64,000 nt of DNA, from the NCBI GenBank assembly GCA_965116465.1, contig OZ220687.1, forward strand, positions 930,001 through 994,000. The letters run 5' to 3'. This DNA is from VXNF01 sp965116465 (GTDB lineage: Bacteria; Actinomycetota; Acidimicrobiia; Acidimicrobiales; CATQHL01). The notes beneath the pieces were generated by a model. It did not search any database and had not been told where the DNA came from. It saw only the letters and a program-made list of their open reading frames with translations. This document shows, piece after piece, positions 60,190 to 64,000 of the stretch. A program made the translations under genes and the position numbers. The stretch's first letter is position 1; each line of letters starts with the position of its first letter.

Positions 60190-60237
60190 GATCGCAGATA
60201 TTCCCAAGTCAATGGCCATTTCTGCTGTCAAGGGTAG

Positions 60238-60322
60238 TGCCCGGAGCGGGATTCGAACCCACACGCTCTTGTCGAACCGAGGGGTTTAAGCCCTCTGCGT
60301 CTGCCAATTCCGCCATCCGGGC
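60238..60322 (-). tRNA. tRNA-Leu (anticodon UAA)
   Basis: 85 nt on the minus strand. Acceptor stem GCCCGGA / TCCGGGC, D-arm TGGCGGAATTGGCAGACGC, anticodon arm GAGGGCTTAAACCCCTC with loop CTTAAAC (anticodon TAA), long variable arm, and T-arm GTGGGTTCGAATCCCGC. The discriminator base is A and CCA is not encoded. The long variable arm and A73 agree with leucine identity. Confidence 0.95.
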
Positions 60323-60330
60323 CTCCAATC

Positions 60331-60336
60331 ACGCTA
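60331..60336 (-). promoter_or_regulatory. -10 box of tRNA-Leu
   Basis: TAGCGT on the minus strand, 8 nt before the mature tRNA 5' end. Confidence 0.35.
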
Positions 60337-60471
60337 CTCGTCGAGACGAGGAGGAGATCGGCGAGAAGGCGCGCCGCCAAGAGGCCTGGACCGACCGACA
60401 CGCACCTCGGAACGGGCTGACGGGCCCCGTCCGGGCGCTGCAATCCGCGAGCGAGCGCGGTAGTCCACGAG

Positions 60472-60505
60472 CGGGCACGGCGCGCTGCGCGCCGGCTCGT
60501 GCCCG
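60472..60505 (-). terminator. GC-rich stem-loop after the 124-aa gene
   Basis: CGGGCACG / CGTGCCCG outer arms with an inner GGCGCG / CGCGCC pair, directly after the stop at 60507. No U-tract. Likely ends the transcript before tRNA-Leu. Confidence 0.5.
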
Positions 60506-60506
60506 A

Positions 60507-60881
60507 TCAGGCGGCTCGAGGCACCTCGTCGTCCCGGGGCAGCGGCAACTCGGGGCTCTCAGCCGAGGCCGCCACCTCTGCGGCGTCGATGCCCTCCGTC
60601 GCCCGCCAGAGTTGGTTGCGTACCCGGGCAGCATCCTGCGGCAGAAGCTCGTTGGCACGCACGACCCCCTCGATCATGTCGGCGAGCACTGCCGGCCAGG
60701 TCCGGCCCCGGCTGCGGACCGAGATGAGGATCGACCCATCGGGCCCGCGACGGATGGTGCGGTCGAGGCCCGCAACGCGAGGCGGGGTACGGAACGAGGG
60801 CACCTGCACCCCCAAGGCGGTGGCCGCCGAGGCCAGGCAGCGCCCCGCCTCGGCAAACCTCCAAACGTGTCTCTCTTTCAT
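60507..60881 (-). CDS. Hypothetical protein under a damage-type promoter
   Basis: 124 residues, no family recognised. The N-terminal half is basic (MKERHVWRFAEAGRCLASAA), then PSFRTPPRVAGLDRTIRRGPDGSILISVRSRGR, a helix WPAVLADMIEGVVRANELL and an acidic tail. Overall it looks like a small cytoplasmic DNA- or protein-binding factor. Start ATG at 60881 is preferred over more distant in-frame starts because it sits 6 nt after a -10-like CAGAAT that is part of an element duplicated before the divergent gene at 61175. A stem-loop follows the stop. Confidence 0.6.
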   Translation of the reverse strand: MKERHVWRFAEAGRCLASAATALGVQVPSFRTPPRVAGLDRTIRRGPDGSILISVRSRGRTWPAVLADMIEGVVRANELLPQDAARVRNQLWRATEGIDAAEVAASAESPELPLPRDDEVPRAA

Positions 60882-60910
60882 GTCCCCATTCTGTCCAGGG
60901 GGTGTGACAC
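60879..60910 (-). promoter_or_regulatory. Duplicated 31-bp promoter element, leftward copy
   Basis: On the minus strand: TGTCACAC, 8 bp (CCCCTGGA), CAGAAT, 6 bp, ATG. Identical to the rightward copy except for one base. Layout matches the actinobacterial RecA-independent damage promoter TGTCRGTG-N8-TAnnnT. The start codon falls at the expected transcription start. Confidence 0.65.
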
Positions 60911-61037
60911 CGCCCGGACCCACCAGCGAGTCGAAGCCGGCATCCCGGCGACCACGCCGGGCATGACAACTTGCGCCTGTTGAACCTCTTCGCATCGTCC
61001 TGTTCGGATTGCCCCTGCCGGTTTCCCGAGATAGACT

Positions 61038-61072
61038 ATTTCAGTGTATTTCACTAATTTCCGAATATAACC
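61038..61072. repeat. AT-rich island with three phased ATTTC repeats
   Basis: ATTTC at 61038, 61048 and 61057, about one helical turn apart, within an AT-rich stretch in the 293-bp gap between the divergent small genes. It also contains AGTG-tattt-CACT. A natural binding array for a regulator acting on both promoters. The rest of the gap shows no gene. Confidence 0.45.
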
Positions 61073-61146
61073 CTTCGCGCCTCCCACGGTGACCGACTCC
61101 CGCGGATGGCTCACGGTCGGCACGAATCGACTTCTTCCGGGAGCAC

Positions 61147-61177
61147 TGTCACACCCCCTGGACAGAATGGAGACATG
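61147..61177 (+). promoter_or_regulatory. Duplicated 31-bp promoter element, rightward copy
   Basis: TGTCACAC, CCCCTGGA, CAGAAT, GGAGAC, ATG. It forms a large inverted repeat with the copy at 60879-60910. GGAGA could also serve as a weak ribosome-binding site. Confidence 0.65.
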
Positions 61178-61384
61178 AGTACACAACTACCGCTCTTCAC
61201 CGAACCGGGGGCTCGGGAAACCGCCGACGGGCGCTCCGCCCCGGCGGCCGCCTGGGTTCTCGACGAGGAGACCAGGGCCATCGGTCGGCGCCGCGCCGCC
61301 GAGGCTCGGGCAATCCTGCGGGCACGCAGGGCCGCCGCCGACCGCCCGGCCCGGCGTCGCGCCGGCGCGCAACCTGCCGCGTGA
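61175..61384 (+). CDS. Small protein with N-terminal clamp-binding-type motif
   Basis: 69 residues: MSTQLPLFTEP, then a 20-residue linker, then LDEETRAIGRRRAAEARAILRARRAAADRP as a basic helix. QLPLF matches the QxxLF beta-sliding-clamp-binding consensus seen in DNA polymerases IV/V, ImuB and MutS. No other family recognised. Start fixed at ATG 61175 by the duplicated promoter; the frame is open to 61106 but without support. The stop overlaps the nuclease gene by GTGA. Confidence 0.6.
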   Translation: MSTQLPLFTEPGARETADGRSAPAAAWVLDEETRAIGRRRAAEARAILRARRAAADRPARRRAGAQPAA

Positions 61385-62001
61385 CGATCCTGCTTCTGGC
61401 GGTGGGGGCGGCGAGCCTGCTCGCTGCGGCCTGCGCCTCCGGCGGCGACGGCACGGCTGACGCCGGAGCCAGCGGAGGGACCGCCGGAGTCGTCCTCACC
61501 GGCGTCGATGTCGAGGCGATCAGGTCGCGGCATCCGACGTCGCTCTTCGCCATTCCCCCGGCCGCGGCGCGTGCCGAGGTTGTGCGGGTGGTGGACGGCG
61601 ACACCGTCGTGGTCGTCTTCGAAGGGGGCCGCACCGAGAACGTGCGGCTCATCGGCATCGACACCCCCGAGAAACCCGGCGGCCACCTCCCGGCGGAGTG
61701 CTTCGGCGCAGAGGCGAGCGCTTTCGCCGCCGTCCTGCTCTCGCCCGGCAGCCCGGTGCTGCTGACCGGCGGCGCCGAGCCCCGCGACGTCTATGACCGG
61801 TTGCTGGCGTACGTCCACCGCGCAACCGACGGTCTGCTCGTGAACATGGCGCTCGCCCGCGAGGGATACGCCGCGACCCTGTCGATCGCTCCGAACACCG
61901 ACTACTCCACGCAGTTCTCGACCGCCGTCGAAGCGGCTCGCGCCGAGAACCTGGGGCTCTGGGCGGCCTGTGGCGGGCCGGACGAACCCTTGGAGGGTTA
62001 G
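61381..62001 (+). CDS. Thermonuclease (SNase)-family lipoprotein
   Basis: 206 residues. Signal peptide with lipobox LLAAAC, so the enzyme should be exported and lipid-anchored. SNase OB-fold: EVVRVVDGDTVVVVFEGG, Arg89 and Asp94/Glu97 in VRLIGIDTPEKPG, and a later Arg in YDRLLAYVH, matching the catalytic Arg-Glu-Arg set. A Ser/Gly/Ala linker follows the lipobox. GTG start at 61381 overlaps the small gene upstream, so it is under the same damage-type promoter. Confidence 0.85.
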   Translation: MTILLLAVGAASLLAAACASGGDGTADAGASGGTAGVVLTGVDVEAIRSRHPTSLFAIPPAAARAEVVRVVDGDTVVVVFEGGRTENVRLIGIDTPEKPGGHLPAECFGAEASAFAAVLLSPGSPVLLTGGAEPRDVYDRLLAYVHRATDGLLVNMALAREGYAATLSIAPNTDYSTQFSTAVEAARAENLGLWAACGGPDEPLEG

Positions 62002-62037
62002 GCGACCCTCGGCAACCGGGATCATCGAGGCGCCGGG

Positions 62038-62043
62038 TAGTGT
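62038..62043 (+). promoter_or_regulatory. -10 box, leaderless promoter of the YdjC-like gene
   Basis: TAGTGT, 7 nt, then GTG (62051). Confidence 0.45.
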
Positions 62044-62050
62044 CGGGCGC

Positions 62051-62881
62051 GTGGCGACCCTCCTGGAGCGGCTCGGTCATCCCCCCGAGGCGCGCCTGCT
62101 GATCATCACCTGCGAGAACCTGGGCTGCGCACACGCCACCAACGTGGGGGCCTACAACGTCCTGCGGGCAGGCATCGGCACGAGCGCCTCCCTGATGGTG
62201 CCGTGCCCCTGGGCCCGCGAGGCCGCCGCCGCCTACCGGGGCGAGGACGTGGGTGTCAACCTCACGCTCAACGCGCCGTTCGACAAGTACCGCTGGGGGC
62301 CCATCACGCTGGCCCCCTCGCTGCTGGACGGCGACGGCGGGTTCCCCCGCACGGCCAACGACCTCTGGGATCACGCCGACACCGACGAGGTGCGCCGGGA
62401 ATGCCGGGCGCAGATCGAGCGGGCCATCCTGTGGGGGTTCGACGTCAACCACCTCGGCTCCCACCTCGATGCCCTCAACGCCCGGCCCGAGTTCTTCGAC
62501 GTGTACCTGGAGTTGGCCACCGAGTTCAACCTGCCGCTCCGGCTGCAGAGCGGCGACAGCGAGTCCACCTACGGCTTCCCGTTCCGGCGCCGGGCGGACG
62601 AGCACGGCGTGCTCAGCCCCGACCGGGTGTTGCGCCCGCGCACCGCCGAGGCGCTGGAGCAGGCGCTCGCCGAGATCGAGCCCGGCGTGACCGAGCTGGT
62701 CGTCAACCCCGGCATCGAGACCCCCGAGCTGCGGGCGGCCCATCCCGGCTGGAATGACTGGGTCTCCCAGCACGAACTGCTCGTGGACGCGGTGTCGATC
62801 CCCAAGCTGCTGGAGCGCACCGGCGTCACGAGGATCGGCTACGACGCCCTCCGGGCCGCGCAAGCGGCGGTCCGACGCTGA
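62051..62881 (+). CDS. YdjC/ChbG-like polysaccharide deacetylase-family protein
   Basis: 276 residues. Family features: LMVPCPWAREAA, GVNLTLNAPF, NHLGSHLDALNARPEFFDVY (second His) and a C-terminal PGIETPELRAAHPGW-NDWVSQHEL segment. The first motif, normally NADDxG with metal-binding Asp, reads TCENLG, so a ligand appears replaced. May have shifted specificity or be inactive as a deacetylase. Start GTG 62051 is chosen over the frame opening at 61970, which overlaps the nuclease gene; it fits the -10 box. Confidence 0.78.
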   Translation: MATLLERLGHPPEARLLIITCENLGCAHATNVGAYNVLRAGIGTSASLMVPCPWAREAAAAYRGEDVGVNLTLNAPFDKYRWGPITLAPSLLDGDGGFPRTANDLWDHADTDEVRRECRAQIERAILWGFDVNHLGSHLDALNARPEFFDVYLELATEFNLPLRLQSGDSESTYGFPFRRRADEHGVLSPDRVLRPRTAEALEQALAEIEPGVTELVVNPGIETPELRAAHPGWNDWVSQHELLVDAVSIPKLLERTGVTRIGYDALRAAQAAVRR

Positions 62882-62965
62882 GGTCGCCACCGCCTGCGAC
62901 ACCCGTTCGGCGCCCTTGCGCCAGCAGCGGTCCCCCGAAAGCCTCCGACCAGAAGGGCCAACCAC

Positions 62966-63727
62966 ATGAACCCGGTCAAAGCGAAACTGCAGAACGGCGA
63001 GTGCGCCATCGGGGCATGGCTGTCCATCCCCTCGCCGGTCACGGCGGAGATCATCGGGCGGGCCGGTTTCGACTACGCCTGCACCGACCTCCAGCACGGC
63101 ATGGTGGACTACGCCGACGCCCTGGCCATGTTCCAGGCGGTCGAACTCGGCGGCAGCGTGCCGTTCGCCCGGGTCACCTGGAACGAGCCGGGCATCATCG
63201 GGCGGATGCTGGACCTGGGTGCCGGCGGGGTGATCATCCCGATGGTCAACACCCGCGCCGACGCCGCCGCCGCCGTCGCCTCGTGCCGCTACGCCCCCGC
63301 CGGACGGCGCAGCGTGGGCCCCACCCGCGTTCGCATCGGCCGGCCCGACTACTTCGACGGCGCCGATGACTACGTGCTCTGCATCCCGATGATCGAGACC
63401 GCCGAGGCCGTCGCCAACATCGACGACATCCTCAGCGTCGATGGCATCGACGCCATATACGTCGGCCCGTCGGATCTGGCCGTCTCCCTGGGCGTGGGAG
63501 GGCCGGGGCTGCACAACGACCACCCCGACTTCGCCGAGGCCCTGGCCACCGTGGAGGCGAGTTGCCGGCGCCACGACGTCGTCCCCGGCATCCACACCAA
63601 CGTCGACCTGCTCGAGAGGCGTGTCGACGAGGGCTTCCGCCTGATGACCGTCATCATCGACGTGCCCACGCTGCAGACGGCCGTCGCCGCCCAACTCGCC
63701 GAGGCCCGCGCCCGCACCTCCAGCTGA
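62966..63727 (+). CDS. HpcH/HpaI aldolase family protein
   Basis: 253-residue class II pyruvate aldolase (4-hydroxy-2-oxoheptanedioate/2-keto-3-deoxy acid aldolase type). Catalytic His in DLQHGMVDY, Arg in VPFARV, GAGGVIIPMVNT, metal-binding Glu in PMIETAEAV and Asp in YVGPSDLAVSLG. Retro-aldol cleavage releases pyruvate and an aldehyde. ATG at 62966, 84 bp after the YdjC-like gene. It could take products of the sugar-acid module at 37-41 kb (inference). Confidence 0.9.
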   Translation: MNPVKAKLQNGECAIGAWLSIPSPVTAEIIGRAGFDYACTDLQHGMVDYADALAMFQAVELGGSVPFARVTWNEPGIIGRMLDLGAGGVIIPMVNTRADAAAAVASCRYAPAGRRSVGPTRVRIGRPDYFDGADDYVLCIPMIETAEAVANIDDILSVDGIDAIYVGPSDLAVSLGVGGPGLHNDHPDFAEALATVEASCRRHDVVPGIHTNVDLLERRVDEGFRLMTVIIDVPTLQTAVAAQLAEARARTSS

Positions 63728-63833
63728 GCACCGCTGCCGCGAGGCATGGGGAGTCGGCGGCCGATTGACTCCGGCGGACAACGCAACCGGCAGCGATCAT
63801 CGACAGCACCCAAGCATTGCGACGCACGATTCC

Positions 63834-63839
63834 TACACT
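63834..63839 (+). promoter_or_regulatory. -10 box upstream of the last gene
   Basis: TACACT; predicted start near 63846 gives a leader of about 75 nt. Confidence 0.4.
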
Positions 63840-63858
63840 CGAAGGTAGAACATCGGAT

Positions 63859-63916
63859 CTCTCCGCTGACCCGTCCGCCTGAACGGACAAGGGTCCAGCG
63901 GGGCGGAATGGGAGAG
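63859..63916 (+). promoter_or_regulatory. Structured 5' leader, possible RNA switch
   Basis: Hairpin of three stacked helices: CCGCTG 63863-63868 / CAGCGG 63896-63901, ACCC 63869-63872 / GGGT 63891-63894, GTCCG 63873-63877 / CGGAC 63884-63888, loop CCTGAA. An outer CTCTCC (63859-63864) can pair with GGAGAG (63911-63916), the ribosome-binding site of the following gene. No known riboswitch class is recognised. Confidence 0.45.
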
Positions 63917-63921
63917 CAGAG

Positions 63922-64000
63922 ATGAGCCGCACTGTCCGACGCTTCGCCCTGATCATCGGCCTTGCCGGCATCCTCGGCCTAGTGGCCACCTCGACGGTGA
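63922..64000 (+). CDS. Start of an exported protein (3' end outside window)
   Basis: Only 26 residues are visible: MSRTVRRF followed by ALIIGLAGILGLVATSTV, a basic start plus hydrophobic core typical of a Sec signal peptide. The start is supported by GGGAGAG 6 nt upstream. Function cannot be told. Confidence 0.6.
   Translation, partial: MSRTVRRFALIIGLAGILGLVATSTV

Noticed and set aside
58797..60322. Integrated mobile island at tRNA-Leu
   Set aside because: No integrase, transposase or duplicated tRNA end is visible in the window; kept only as a weak suggestion.
60878..61186. 102-residue minus-strand frame spanning the gap between the divergent small genes
   Set aside because: It runs through both copies of the duplicated promoter and the AT-rich island, with no ribosome-binding site or family likeness.
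63841..63921. ydaO-type c-di-AMP or other known riboswitch before the last gene
   Set aside because: The hairpin is convincing but none of the conserved core sequences I know for these classes can be found, so it is left as an unclassified leader.

Overview
The window is about 70% GC, densely coded and almost free of long gaps. MurT/GatD, the mismatch endonuclease NucS, several F420/flavin luciferase-family enzymes and apparently leaderless genes point to an actinobacterium. The loose, catabolism-heavy layout resembles uncultured Acidimicrobiia, but no rRNA is present, so placement below the phylum is inference.

Layout. (1) 0-7.7 kb, plus strand, housekeeping: murT (cut by the left edge), gatD, a CysQ-like phosphatase, nucS, a VanW-type membrane protein and a geranylgeranyl-reductase-type flavoprotein. 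(2) 7.8-26.6 kb, a catabolic block built around a divergent promoter at 17.5 kb. To the left run an alpha/beta hydrolase, a luciferase-family monooxygenase, a BMP/nucleoside-type ABC importer (lipoprotein, ATPase, permease) and hydantoinase/oxoprolinase hyuA-hyuB. To the right run the importer's second permease, another luciferase-family oxidoreductase, a GMC dehydrogenase with its small subunit, and a RutA/SfnG-like monooxygenase. An M20 amidohydrolase, a 3-hydroxyisobutyrate-dehydrogenase-family protein and a DUF1116 (AllG-like) protein follow. The set fits uptake and oxidative/hydrolytic breakdown of an N-heterocycle or cyclic amide (inference). (3) 26.6-36.8 kb: an orphan xanthine-dehydrogenase-type molybdenum subunit, a small hypothetical, a methyltransferase-DNA glycosylase fusion and a 2046-residue alpha-2-macroglobulin lipoprotein. 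(4) 36.9-48 kb: an 11 kb run of minus-strand genes comprising a carbohydrate-type ABC importer and a degradation module (two SDRs, VOC protein, SMP-30 lactonase, enolase-superfamily dehydratase, MaoC hydratase, class III CoA transferase, CatC-like isomerase). Five of these genes overlap one another. (5) 48-56.6 kb: alpha/beta hydrolase, amidase, cupin, PhyH dioxygenase, amidohydrolase, SDR, a free-standing lipoyl protein and a fused E1-alpha/beta 2-oxoacid dehydrogenase. (6) 56.8-64 kb: proS, an AAA/DUF4143 ATPase, tRNA-Leu(UAA), a divergent pair of small genes that share a near-identical 31-bp promoter, a secreted nuclease, a YdjC-like protein, an HpcH/HpaI aldolase and the start of an exported protein behind a structured leader.

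Three cross-cutting signals stand out. A dispersed palindromic repeat (TGGATTCCGGC / GCCGGAATGAC) sits between genes at seven sites, plus one diverged copy. Several genes have a TAnnnT-like -10 box 6-7 nt before the start codon, the spacing of leaderless transcripts. The divergent locus at 60.5-62 kb carries one promoter twice, TGTCACAC-N8-CAGAAT, which resembles actinobacterial RecA-independent DNA-damage promoters. One of the two promoters drives a 69-residue protein whose N-terminus is a beta-clamp-type QLPLF motif. That locus is the best candidate for an undescribed system here.
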